NCBI GenBank assembly: GCA_022360055.1
Contig: JAKSDO010000263.1
Span: 1 to 62,866 of the forward strand
Direction: 5' to 3'
Length of the DNA: 62,866 nt
DNA from: Cytophagales bacterium
GTDB taxonomy: Bacteria; Bacteroidota; Bacteroidia; Cytophagales; Cyclobacteriaceae
Positions 8,311 through 16,563 of this stretch are shown in pieces; position 1 is the stretch's first letter; every line of letters starts with the position of its first letter. The notes beneath the pieces are model-generated. The model was not told where the DNA came from. It searched no databases and saw only the letters and a list, made by a program, of their open reading frames with translations. The translations under genes were made by a program, and so were the position numbers.

Positions 8311-9102
8311 CTATTCTTTTACAGACTTTACAAATGTACGTATATCCTGCCGAAGGTTTTCCGCATTTTTGAGCACATGGATAAACGCGGAACCAATGAT
8401 GGCGCCCGACGCATACCGGCAAGCCGTGTTAAATGTTTCTTTGTTCGAGATCCCGAATCCAATCAAAGCGGGATTATCCAGCTTCATTTCCTTAATTCTT
8501 TCAAAATATCGGACCTGATCCTGAGAAATACCTGTTTTGGCGCCCGTTGTGCTTGCCGACGACACCATATAAATAAATCCCCGTGAATTCCGGTCGATCG
8601 CTCGAATTCGCTCCCCGGATGTTTGCGGGGTGATCAAAAAAATGTTTAACAATCCATGCGCTTCAAAGCTCGATTTATAATTTTCCAGGTATTCCTGCAT
8701 GGGCAAATCCGGAAGAATTAATCCGTCAATTCCGACTTCACGGCAATTCCTGCAAAAAGCTTCGACACCGAATCGAATGACCGGATTTATATATCCCATA
8801 AGAATTATCGGGGTGTCGACGTGTTCTCTTATTTCCGCTAATTGCTCGAAGATGAGCTTTACCGAGATGCCGTTGTCCAACGCGATTTTATTGCTTTCCT
8901 GGATCGTTGGCCCGTCGGCCACAGGGTCCGAAAAGGGGATCCCAACTTCGATCAGATCTGCTCCGGAGTCACTTAGGGACCGGATAATCTGGGCCGTATC
9001 ATTCAAATTCGGGTAACCGGCCGAAAAATAAACAGATAAGATCCTGCTCCGCTTTTTTTCGAATAACTTCAATATTCTGTTTTCAGTCAATATCATTTGC
9101 AT
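8311..9102 (-). CDS. trpA: Tryptophan synthase alpha subunit
   Basis: 263 residues, TIM barrel. The catalytic Glu is in DLIEVGIPFSDPVADGP (about E54) and the catalytic Asp in LILPDLPMQEY. The phosphate site SGAIIGSAFI is near the C-terminus. It cleaves indole-3-glycerol phosphate to indole, which passes to TrpB. It starts 19 bp after trpB. An alternative ATG lies two codons downstream (9096). Confidence 0.97.
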   Translation of the reverse strand: MQMILTENRILKLFEKKRSRILSVYFSAGYPNLNDTAQIIRSLSDSGADLIEVGIPFSDPVADGPTIQESNKIALDNGISVKLIFEQLAEIREHVDTPIILMGYINPVIRFGVEAFCRNCREVGIDGLILPDLPMQEYLENYKSSFEAHGLLNIFLITPQTSGERIRAIDRNSRGFIYMVSSASTTGAKTGISQDQVRYFERIKEMKLDNPALIGFGISNKETFNTACRYASGAIIGSAFIHVLKNAENLRQDIRTFVKSVKE

Positions 9103-9121
9103 TATAGATCTCTTTTTATAA

Positions 9122-10303
9122 TCAGTATTTTCCCCACTTGATGTATGTTTCCAAATCCTTATCTCCCCTTCCTGAAAGGTTCAGCACAACAATATCATCC
9201 GGCGAAAAGGTAATGTTGTCCAGCACTGCAAGGGCGTGCGCAGATTCGATTGCCGGAATTATGCCTTCAAGCTTGCTCAATAAAATTCCGGCCTGCATGG
9301 CTTCCTCATCCGTAGCGCTGTAGAACGCCGCTCTGCCGGATTCGAACAGGTGGGCATGGATAGGGCCGATGCCGGGATAGTCCAGACCGGCAGAAATCGA
9401 ATACGGCTCCACCACCTGCCCGTCATCGGTCTGCATAAGAAGTGTTTTTGATCCGTGCAAAACCCCGGCCTTTCCCAGCACGGTGGTAGCGGCAGATTCC
9501 CCTGTTTCATTCCCATGCCCTGCCGCTTCGACAGCCAGAAGCTTTACCCGGTCCCGGTCAAAAAAATGATAGAATGCGCCGGCCGCATTGCTTCCGCCTC
9601 CAACGCAAGCGATCACGTAATCGGGATCTTCGACATGCTCTGTTTCTTTCAATTGCCACTTGATCTCCTCGCTGATTACGGACTGAAACCGGGCCACCAT
9701 ATCCGGGTACGGGTGAGGCCCTACCACAGACCCGATGACGTAATGCGTATCGACGGGATCATTAATCCAATGTCGCATGGCTTCGTTCGTGGCATCTTTC
9801 AACGTTTTACTTCCACTCGTGGCGGGCCGCACTCCGGCGCCCAAAATACGCATCCGCTCCACATTGGGCTTTTGCCTCGCCATATCGATCTCGCCCATGT
9901 AAACGACACATTCCATGCCCATAAGCGCGCACACGGTAGCTGTCGCAACGCCATGTTGCCCCGCTCCAGTTTCGGCAATTATTTTTTGCTTTCCCAATCG
10001 TTTGGCCAGCAGGATCTGGCCGATGGTATTGTTTACCTTATGGGCCCCGGTATGGCATAAATCCTCGCGTTTCAAATATACCTTTGCACCATATTTTTCC
10101 GAAAGGCGGTTCGCAAAATACAAGGGGGTCGGCCTGCCCACATAAGTTTTCAGCAAATGATCAAACTCTTTTTTAAAGCCATCCTCTTCCATTACGGATA
10201 GGTAGTTTTGCCGCAATTCCTCTACATTGGGATACAGCATTTCCGGGATGTATGCCCCCCCATAGTTTCCGTAGTATCCGCGGTCGTCGACTTTTATCTT
10301 CAT
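9122..10303 (-). CDS. trpB: Tryptophan synthase beta subunit (PLP)
   Basis: 393 residues, normal for TrpB1. The PLP Lys is in [14 protein letters not shown] (about K89), the catalytic Glu in AETGAGQHG (about E111), the phosphate-binding glycine loop is [11 protein letters not shown], and the C-terminal part is NLSGRGDKD. It joins indole and serine to make Trp. The 156 bp between trpF and trpB holds no visible gene or leader unit. Confidence 0.98.
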   Translation of the reverse strand: MKIKVDDRGYYGNYGGAYIPEMLYPNVEELRQNYLSVMEEDGFKKEFDHLLKTYVGRPTPLYFANRLSEKYGAKVYLKREDLCHTGAHKVNNTIGQILLAKRLGKQKIIAETGAGQHGVATATVCALMGMECVVYMGEIDMARQKPNVERMRILGAGVRPATSGSKTLKDATNEAMRHWINDPVDTHYVIGSVVGPHPYPDMVARFQSVISEEIKWQLKETEHVEDPDYVIACVGGGSNAAGAFYHFFDRDRVKLLAVEAAGHGNETGESAATTVLGKAGVLHGSKTLLMQTDDGQVVEPYSISAGLDYPGIGPIHAHLFESGRAAFYSATDEEAMQAGILLSKLEGIIPAIESAHALAVLDNITFSPDDIVVLNLSGRGDKDLETYIKWGKY

Positions 10304-10459
10304 TTTTTAAATTCTTTCAAATGTTAAATGTTAAAATCTCAGCAGCAAATCATAAAATCCGCTCCACTTACTTCCTTTCAAACGGAAAGGTCCTCTTTCC
10401 GGACACATGGGGTTATGCAATTGGATATCATGAATCGTTTTTGAATTCATACCTGAGAT

Positions 10460-11104
10460 TTATTTGATTATTGTGTTTTGGTATCCGGAATTTAGTATTC
10501 CGATTTTTTGTTTTAGCAATTGGATTGCCTGTGTATCCTTCAAGCCCGGCCTTAATTCAAACCGGCTGTTGACATCCAGCGCATGCACCTTACTCAGATC
10601 AATCTGCGCTATTTCGCCTACGTTGTCCAGGCCGATGCCGCCACTTAAGAAGTATGATTTTTCAAGCGTGTATTTCTTGAGTATTTCCCAGTCGAAGGTT
10701 TTACCGGAGCCTCCGAACGCTTCGGTCTTCGTATCAAAAAGGAAATAGTCCGCAGCTCTTTCGTAGTCCTCCAGCAATCGAAAGTCAAAGCGTTCGTCCA
10801 TGGGAAATGCTTTGATTATTCCGGCTCCGGCGCCTTTAAGCTCCCGGCAATATTCGGGTGATTCGGTGCCATGAAGCTGCACAAGATCCAATTGATAATT
10901 ATCAATGCGCCTTTTAACTTCCCCGGTCGATGCGTTTACAAATACACCGACCTTTTTAATCGTTTTATCCAGGACCGGCATTTTGAAATCAATTCCGACA
11001 TATCTCGGTGATTTTTCGTAAAATATGAACCCCGCGTAATCGGGACCGAGGTCCGCCACCTCCTCAATATTATCTCTTAATCCACAAATTTTAAGACCGG
11101 CCAT
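10460..11104 (-). CDS. trpF: Phosphoribosylanthranilate isomerase
   Basis: 214 residues. The catalytic Cys is in LKICGLRD (C7) and the Asp in YFLFDTKTEAFGGSGKTFDW. The barrel has VGVFVNAS, LVQLHG and FLSGGIGLDNV. It converts PRA to CdRP. It starts 12 bp after trpC. It is a separate gene here, unlike the enterobacterial trpC-F fusion. Confidence 0.95.
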   Translation of the reverse strand: MAGLKICGLRDNIEEVADLGPDYAGFIFYEKSPRYVGIDFKMPVLDKTIKKVGVFVNASTGEVKRRIDNYQLDLVQLHGTESPEYCRELKGAGAGIIKAFPMDERFDFRLLEDYERAADYFLFDTKTEAFGGSGKTFDWEILKKYTLEKSYFLSGGIGLDNVGEIAQIDLSKVHALDVNSRFELRPGLKDTQAIQLLKQKIGILNSGYQNTIIK

Positions 11105-11116
11105 ATGATCTTTTCT

Positions 11117-11914
11117 TTACAGTTGTGCTTGCGTGATTTTTTTAACGAAATCCGCGCATGCGGCACCAGGCCTTCCGTGGGACATAAAATATTCTCCGAT
11201 AAGAAATCCCCGGAAGCCGTATCTCATCAATTGGATCACTGCCTCCGGATCGGAGATGCCGCTTTCGGATATTTTTACAAATTGATCCGGAATGGCTTCC
11301 GCCAGGTCCATGGAAGTTTCAATGCGGACCTCAAATGTCTTTAAGTTCCGGTTATTTACACCCACGACATCCAGATACTCGTTAAGATGGCTTTTCAGCT
11401 CTTCCGAATTGTGAACTTCCATCAGAACTTCGAGGCCAAGCGACCGGGCGAATCGCGCCAGTCCTTTCAACTTTTCCGGCGTCAACGCCGCCGCGATAAG
11501 CAATATTGCATCCGCGCCAATGGACTTTGCCTCTATGATCTGGTATTCATCAATTGTGAAGTCTTTCCGTAATATCGGACAGTAATTAAATCTCCTTGCC
11601 GTGGTCAGGTCTTCATTATTACCTCCGAAGAATTCGGTATCCGTCAGAATCGACAGCGCCGACGCTCCCCCCTGCATGTAACTGATCGATGTCTGCTCGA
11701 TGCTTACATATTCGTGAATCATTCCTTTTGAGGGGGATTTGCGCTTGATCTCCGCTATGATTCCAACCTTGTCTTCCCGCAATAAATATTTTCTCAGCGA
11801 CACGGTGTCTGACGTGAAATAGATGCTTTTTTCCAGCAATTTGGCCGGATACAGGCTTTTCCTTTCCGCAACTTCTTTTTCCTTATGCGCTATGATCTTA
11901 TCAAGTATATTCAT
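11117..11914 (-). CDS. trpC: Indole-3-glycerol phosphate synthase
   Basis: 265 residues. Key parts are AEIKRKSPSKG (catalytic Lys), SILTDTEFFGGN, ILRKDFTIDEYQI (second Lys), VLMEVHN, VGVNNRNLKTF, SESGI and GFLIGEYFM. It closes the indole ring from CdRP. Its ATG overlaps the trpD stop codon by one base (TAATG), so coupled translation is expected. Confidence 0.97.
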   Translation of the reverse strand: MNILDKIIAHKEKEVAERKSLYPAKLLEKSIYFTSDTVSLRKYLLREDKVGIIAEIKRKSPSKGMIHEYVSIEQTSISYMQGGASALSILTDTEFFGGNNEDLTTARRFNYCPILRKDFTIDEYQIIEAKSIGADAILLIAAALTPEKLKGLARFARSLGLEVLMEVHNSEELKSHLNEYLDVVGVNNRNLKTFEVRIETSMDLAEAIPDQFVKISESGISDPEAVIQLMRYGFRGFLIGEYFMSHGRPGAACADFVKKITQAQL

Positions 11915-12903
11915 TAAATATCCATTAGTTTCTTAAAACTGTTCAAAGCTTTTCCCGATTCCAGCGATGCCCTGGCTTTTTCAACAGCCCCCCGCAGGCC
12001 CAATTTGTTATCGGCGCAATACAAAGCCATTCCCGCATTTGCAACGGCTACTTCCTTCTGCGCCCGGGTCGACCGGTTTTCCAGCACCGCTTTGAAAATT
12101 TCAGCCGCATCTTCGACCGTAGTACCCCCGGACAGTTCCTCGGGATCAAATGTGTGCAATCCCAGATCGGACGGACTTACGATCCGCTCGTCCGTCGGAG
12201 TGAGAATTTTAAAATTCCCGGTAAGTGAAACCTCATCATATCCGTCCAGCGCGTAAACAACCATAAAATCGGCATCTGTTTGCTGGAATAAATAGGCGTA
12301 AAGTCTGGCCAATTCAAGACTGAATACTCCGGTCATTTGCTTCTTTGGGAACGAAGGGTTCACCATGGGCCCCAGCATATTGAAAAATGTCTTTACACCC
12401 AATTCTTTCCGGACAGGAGCCACATTTTTCATGGCCGGATGAAACAGCGGAGCATGCATATAGCATATGCCACTCACATCCAGGGATCTCTTTAAAACAT
12501 CCGGCTTATTTGTAAACTCATATCCGAAATACGACAGGACATTTGACGATCCGCATACGGATGAAACGCTGTTATTTCCATGTTTTGCAACATGTTGACC
12601 GGCTCCCGCAACAATAAAGGAGGCCAGGGTGGAAATATTGAACGTATCTTTGCCATCGCCACCGGTTCCGCAAAGATCGATGGCATCGTATTCGGAAATA
12701 TCGACGGGAACACACAACTCCAGCATGGCTTCCCGGAATCCGGTCAGCTCTTCTACGGTTATGCTCCGCATGAGGTACACCGTCAGAAAGGCGGCCATTT
12801 CGGAATGGTTGTATCTGCCCTGCGCCAGGTTGCTCAGAATCTCCTTTGCAGTAGCCCTGTCCAAAGATTTGTACTCAAATAATCTGTTCAGTATCTCTTT
12901 CAT
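11914..12903 (-). CDS. trpD: Anthranilate phosphoribosyltransferase
   Basis: 329 residues from ATG at 12903 (MKEIL). Ten further codons are open upstream but lie in the repeat unit. Family landmarks are DLCGTGGDGKDTFNIS, AKHGNNSVSS, FFNMLGPMVNP and the DGYDEVS region. It transfers the phosphoribosyl group of PRPP to anthranilate. The start codon is exactly the downstream boundary of leader unit A2, which follows unit B1. The gene thus carries two stacked units between itself and trpG. Confidence 0.96.
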   Translation of the reverse strand: MKEILNRLFEYKSLDRATAKEILSNLAQGRYNHSEMAAFLTVYLMRSITVEELTGFREAMLELCVPVDISEYDAIDLCGTGGDGKDTFNISTLASFIVAGAGQHVAKHGNNSVSSVCGSSNVLSYFGYEFTNKPDVLKRSLDVSGICYMHAPLFHPAMKNVAPVRKELGVKTFFNMLGPMVNPSFPKKQMTGVFSLELARLYAYLFQQTDADFMVVYALDGYDEVSLTGNFKILTPTDERIVSPSDLGLHTFDPEELSGGTTVEDAAEIFKAVLENRSTRAQKEVAVANAGMALYCADNKLGLRGAVEKARASLESGKALNSFKKLMDI

Positions 12904-12992
12904 GTGTTTATATTTTTCAGGTCGCTGACACACAGAGAAATACAGCCATGCTCGTGTGTGTCCTGAATTTGCTCCGGCCGTGCCTGTTTCAT
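12904..12992 (-). repeat. Type A leader unit, copy 2 (89 bp), ends on the trpD start codon
   Basis: In the sense of trpD the unit starts ATGAAACAGGC and ends AAAAATATAAACAC directly before the trpD ATG, so the words AAACACATGAAA flank it on both sides. GACACACA pairs with TGTGTGTC across the middle. The first hairpin has one mismatch. An open frame of 30 codons crosses the unit and its TGA overlaps the trpD ATG (ATGA), which could couple translation. The A-rich end resembles Bacteroidota translation-initiation regions. Confidence 0.85.
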
Positions 12993-13083
12993 GTGTTTAA
13001 AATTTGCAGAAACCTCACCATGTGCCATTGATCATCATGATCTTGTATATCTCAATAATTATCTCAGGCATCGCCTGTTTCAT
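12993..13083 (-). repeat. Type B leader unit, copy 1 (91 bp), upstream of the type A unit
   Basis: Starts with the same TTTAAACACATGAAACAGGC border as type A, then the perfect hairpin CAGGC-GAT-GCCTG. After that it differs from type A: GAGATAATTATTGAG, a GATCA-TGA-TGATC stem and GTTTCTGCAAATTT at the end. It abuts A2 through the shared border. About 80% identical by eye to the copy at 40951-41041, with differences spread along its length. Confidence 0.8.
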
Positions 13084-13147
13084 GTGTTTAAAGTTTTGAG
13101 TCGGAATCCGGAGGGCCCGTGAATTGAGTACCTCAGCTCTTCCGCTT

Positions 13148-13720
13148 TCATACTTCCAGCCAATTCTTTATTAACTGTTTCCCGTTTTCCGTCAAAATGG
13201 ATTCGGGGTGGAATTGCAGTCCCCTCACCTTAAATTCTTTATGACGAAGCCCCATCACAATCCCATCATCGTCCAGCGCATTTGTTTCCAGCATACCATT
13301 TACCGTATTGGCGGCTACCGCCCAGGAATGGTATCGGCAAACCGTAAATCGCTCCGGGATGTCCCTGAAGAGGTAATCGTCTTTCAGTTTCAACGTCACC
13401 TTGGTTCCCACTCCGTGCAATACCTCCTGCATATTGTATAGCTCGGCACCGTAAACTTCTCCGATGGCCTGGTGTCCCAGGCAAATCCCGAGGATATTTT
13501 TAGTCGGGCCGTATCTTCTAATCAGTTGCAGCAGGATACCGGCTTCGGATGGAATTCCAGGCCCCGGAGACAAGAGAATTTTATGGTACCTGTCCACGTG
13601 ATCGAGTGTGATTTTGTCATTTCGATAGACATCCGTTGCTTCACCATAGCCAAATTCACGAATCATATGAACGAGATTATAGGTAAACGAATCGTAATTA
13701 TCCAATACAAGTATTCGCAT
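13148..13720 (-). CDS. trpG: Anthranilate synthase, glutamine amidotransferase component
   Basis: 190 residues, class I amidotransferase. The triad is Cys in ILGICLGHQAIG (about C79) and His/Glu in LQFHPESIL (about 170-172). LVLDNYDSFTYNL at the N-terminus and the oxyanion LSPGPGIP are typical. It supplies ammonia to TrpE. Its ATG directly follows the trpE stop (TAA-ATG). The gap to trpD (244 bp) holds the B1 and A2 repeat units. Confidence 0.96.
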   Translation of the reverse strand: MRILVLDNYDSFTYNLVHMIREFGYGEATDVYRNDKITLDHVDRYHKILLSPGPGIPSEAGILLQLIRRYGPTKNILGICLGHQAIGEVYGAELYNMQEVLHGVGTKVTLKLKDDYLFRDIPERFTVCRYHSWAVAANTVNGMLETNALDDDGIVMGLRHKEFKVRGLQFHPESILTENGKQLIKNWLEV

Positions 13721-15139
13721 TTAGCTATCCATTTTATCCGCTTCTTCAATTGCCGTTCGCAATGCGGCCAATTTGTTGTTAACTTCCTGCAATTCGTTTT
13801 CTTCCCTGGACTTGGCGACGACACCGGCACCCGCCTGGTAATACAGCGTATTATTTTTACTCAAGAAAGACCGGATCATGATGGCGTGATTAAATTCTCC
13901 GTTAAATCCCAGAAAACCAATGGCGCCTCCGTAGTATCCCCTTCCCGTGTTTTCATACCGGTCGATCAATTCCATTGCCTTGTGCTTTGGCGCCCCGGAA
14001 AGCGTACCTGCCGGAAAGGTATCGGCCACCATCCGGATCGTATTTGTTCCTTCCTCCAGCTTGCCGACCACTTTCGATACCAGGTGAATGACATGAGAAT
14101 AATACTGAATCTCCTTAAAGGTCTCGACCCGCACATCCGTCCCGTTTCTGCTGAGGTCATTTCGCGCCAGGTCGACCAGCATTACATGCTCGGAGGTCTC
14201 TTTTTCATCTTCGGAAAGCTTCTGAGCCAAGGCCGCATCTGCCTGATCGTTCCCTGTTCTCCTAAAAGTACCGGCAATAGGATAGATGATGGCTTTGTCG
14301 TCTTTGATCACGATCTGCGCTTCCGGAGAAGAGCCGAATATCTTAAAGCTTCCGTAATCGAAATAGAACAGGTAGGGCGACGGATTCACGGATCTCAAGG
14401 AGCGATATACATTAAACTCATCCCCCTGAAAACCCGAATGGAAGCGCCTCGACAATACAATCTGAAATACATCTCCTCTGTGGCAATGATCTTTACCCCT
14501 GGAAACCATGTTCAAAAATTCTGCATCCGTAACATTTGATGTTTCATCGTTATTCCATTTAAACCGGTAATCCGGGAAGTTTTTACTCCTTACCAGGTCC
14601 GTAATTTCCTGAAGGTTTGTCCCGGAAGCATCCTCCTGAAACAGATGATCAAAAATATACATCTCATTTTTGAAGTGATCGATCACAATGATATTCCTGT
14701 AAACCGTGTACAAAATATCCGGAATGGCGTATTGATCCTCCTTGGAATCCGAAAACTTGATATCCTCAAAATACTGTACCGCATCGTACCCGACATATCC
14801 GAATAGTCCTGAAGTTATGAACTTAAAATCCGATGGCGCTACCGTAAATGCTCCCATGAAGGCACTTAATTCCAAAATGGCCTGCCTGGGATCTTCGAGT
14901 ATTTTTGATTCCGATGATTTGTCCGGCCATTCAATTGAAATGACGTTATTTTTCAAACTGAATGTCGCTATGGGGTTGCAACATACATAGCTGTAGCTGT
15001 TTTCCGATCCGTGGTAGTCCGAACTTTCCAGGAGGATCGAATTGGCAAAATTATCTCGCAACTTCAAATAAATGCTCACCGGTGTAATGACATCGGCCAG
15101 CATTTTGGAATAATGACTTTTAAGCGTGAAATTTTTCAA
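13721..15139 (-). CDS. trpE: Anthranilate synthase component I
   Basis: About 472 residues if it begins at TTG 15139, giving MKNFTLKSHYSKMLAD, which matches the usual Bacteroidota TrpE N-terminus. The next ATG (15103) would cut conserved residues, and the longest open frame (15175) starts inside the attenuator hairpin. The N-terminal LLESSDYH region carries the Trp feedback site. The chorismate-binding half has SPEAQIVI, PIAGTFRR, LARNDLSRNG, VSKVVGKL, FPAGTLSGAPK and YYGGAIGFLG. It makes anthranilate with TrpG. First structural gene after the attenuator. Confidence 0.95.
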   Translation of the reverse strand: MKNFTLKSHYSKMLADVITPVSIYLKLRDNFANSILLESSDYHGSENSYSYVCCNPIATFSLKNNVISIEWPDKSSESKILEDPRQAILELSAFMGAFTVAPSDFKFITSGLFGYVGYDAVQYFEDIKFSDSKEDQYAIPDILYTVYRNIIVIDHFKNEMYIFDHLFQEDASGTNLQEITDLVRSKNFPDYRFKWNNDETSNVTDAEFLNMVSRGKDHCHRGDVFQIVLSRRFHSGFQGDEFNVYRSLRSVNPSPYLFYFDYGSFKIFGSSPEAQIVIKDDKAIIYPIAGTFRRTGNDQADAALAQKLSEDEKETSEHVMLVDLARNDLSRNGTDVRVETFKEIQYYSHVIHLVSKVVGKLEEGTNTIRMVADTFPAGTLSGAPKHKAMELIDRYENTGRGYYGGAIGFLGFNGEFNHAIMIRSFLSKNNTLYYQAGAGVVAKSREENELQEVNNKLAALRTAIEEADKMDS

Positions 15140-15160
15140 GATATCAATATTTAAACAAAT

Positions 15161-15185
15161 AAAAAGGCTCGCCAAACGACGAGCC
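15161..15185 (-). terminator. trp attenuator terminator hairpin
   Basis: On the minus strand GGCTCG (15185-15180) and CGAGCC (15171-15166) form a perfect 6 bp stem with an 8 nt loop. TTTTTATTTG follows immediately. It lies between the leader-peptide stop and trpE, 21 bp before the chosen TTG start. This is an intrinsic terminator in the attenuator position (segments 3:4). Confidence 0.85.
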
Positions 15186-15202
15186 CAGTATAATTTTTTA
15201 CA

Positions 15203-15256
15203 ATAGGTCTCTGTTTAGCCCGGGATCTTAATCCTGTGCCACCACCAAAGACCTAT
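15203..15256 (-). promoter_or_regulatory. Attenuator segments 1 and 2 (alternative pairing)
   Basis: ATAGGTCT (minus strand, 15256-15249) inside the leader ORF is the perfect complement of AGACCTAT (15210-15203), which starts 4 nt after the leader stop codon. This is segment 1:2 of a classical attenuator. GAGACC of segment 2 can also pair with GGGCTC of the terminator's first arm with one A-G mismatch, giving an antiterminator 2:3. A ribosome held at the Trp or His codons covers segment 1; one at the stop covers segment 2. Confidence 0.7.
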
Positions 15257-15277
15257 ATGATGTATTCCGTTTTTCAT
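15215..15277 (-). CDS. trpL: trp leader peptide with WWW and three His codons
   Basis: A 20-codon frame reading MKNGIHHIGLWWWHRIKIPG then TAA. Codons 11-13 are TGG-TGG-TGG, the hallmark of a Trp-sensing leader. Codons 6-7 are His-His and codon 14 is a third His. The frame lies upstream of a perfect 1:2 stem and an intrinsic terminator before trpE. It is the control peptide of attenuation: scarcity of charged tRNA stalls the ribosome and opens the operon. The His codons matter because hisH-A-F-IE lie at the end of the same run. A -7-like TGTATTTG lies at 15306-15313, but without a well-placed -33 box. Confidence 0.85.
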   Translation of the reverse strand: MKNGIHHIGLWWWHRIKIPG

Positions 15278-15561
15278 TGCGGCCCAAAATTAGAAAAGGG
15301 TATTTCAAATACAAAGTCTTTTATCTTTTTTATTTTCAAGGCAAATCAAAATATTATTTGCATTCGGGCGCGGACGCAAAACTTTATTAATGAAAGGGTT
15401 AGAGGTACCCGCGCCTTACCCGAAAGAAATAAATAAGCGATCAATGCGTTTTAAAAGCAGGTTTTTACTAAATTCAGGCATACTTTTAACTCAAGTTTTG
15501 GAAGATTATTTCGAACACCTTTTTTTTATCCCAATATCTATTTTGAAAAAAAACAAATATC

Positions 15562-16458
15562 ATGGAATTCACTTACAGTAAGTTTTTAGCGATATGGCAA
15601 GTGTTTGCATTAGTGCTCTCCGGTCTGGCTATTGTCACCGGTATCGTGATCTTTATTTTACATAAACTCAGATTTTCCTCCATTAGAGACTATAAGCAGA
15701 AATACGACTATCTGGCCGCGAATGACTCCAAAATGATTTATTATGTGATCATAAGTTTTGCGGTTGCCCTAACCCTGTTCATTAACACGGTCTACAATGC
15801 TACGGTACAAATAAGCTATGTATGGTTTTTCGTAAGGATGTTTATCGCGATTTGTCTGGGAACCCTGATCATATACATCTCTTACTTAATGATGAAGTTT
15901 GCCTACCCGTCAACTTTGGAAAAAAAGATGAAAAAATGGCGATACAAGCCGAGAGTCAATAAAAAGACCGGAAACGTCATGAAGTTACTGAGCGAAGAGG
16001 AAGAAGATGTTCATTTGGACGAGGGAATGCAGGCGGAAGAAAACGTATTTTCCGTGGACTATGATGTATGGGTAGACGAAGAAAGCGGGGATGTGCAAAT
16101 CGAGAAATATCCGGGGCATCTTATTGCTCATCAATGCAATTCTTGTGGTTTTAAAACGATGAAACTGGTAAAAGAAGAGATTATTCTAGCTCCTACGGAG
16201 CATACGGATGGCGAGATGATAAAAAATTACCAATGCTCCTATTGCAAGGCAAAACGGACCAAAACCGTGAAAGTTGCAAAGTTATCGCAAACCGAATCGC
16301 ATTACGAACTCCCTGTCCATCTGCATTTCAAGGAAGAAGAGAAGGTAAATATGGTTACTATCGAACTGAATATCAGCAACGGAAAGACAAAGATTTACGA
16401 GTTTACTTCTACAAAACAGGCCAGCGAGTTTTTGAAGGAGTATAAACTTGAGGATTGA
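15562..16458 (+). CDS. Membrane protein with C-terminal zinc-ribbon-like Cys pairs, function unknown
   Basis: 298 residues, not recognised as a named family. Three hydrophobic segments (about 8-33, 58-78, 85-112) are followed by a basic stretch and a soluble C-terminal part. That part has QCNSCGF near 191 and QCSYCKAKRTK near 226, two CxxC knuckles about 35 residues apart that could bind one zinc. The tail repeats a short SNGKTKIYEFTS element and ends acidic. The Cys region would face the cytoplasm if the N-terminus is outside. A strong terminator follows (16483-16505). It points away from trpL, with a shared upstream region of about 285 bp. Confidence 0.7.
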   Translation: MEFTYSKFLAIWQVFALVLSGLAIVTGIVIFILHKLRFSSIRDYKQKYDYLAANDSKMIYYVIISFAVALTLFINTVYNATVQISYVWFFVRMFIAICLGTLIIYISYLMMKFAYPSTLEKKMKKWRYKPRVNKKTGNVMKLLSEEEEDVHLDEGMQAEENVFSVDYDVWVDEESGDVQIEKYPGHLIAHQCNSCGFKTMKLVKEEIILAPTEHTDGEMIKNYQCSYCKAKRTKTVKVAKLSQTESHYELPVHLHFKEEEKVNMVTIELNISNGKTKIYEFTSTKQASEFLKEYKLED

Positions 16459-16482
16459 CGCTCCAACGGACATAACATGTTT

Positions 16483-16505
16483 GAGGGCCTTCGGGCTCTT
16501 TTTTT
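16483..16505 (+). terminator. Intrinsic terminator with TTCG loop
   Basis: GAGGGCC-TTCG-GGCTCT stem (one G-U) followed by TTTTTTT. It ends the transcript of the zinc-ribbon membrane protein and lies before the start of the hydrolase, so the hydrolase needs its own promoter. Confidence 0.85.
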
Positions 16506-16563
16506 ATGTTCAAACAATTCGTACATTGCTTTGTTCATAATTTCACTATCAAATACTTCAAAC

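Noticed and set aside
13472-14539. 355-codon plus-strand frame opposite trpE and trpG
   Set aside because: Antisense shadow; the minus-strand genes have all catalytic motifs.
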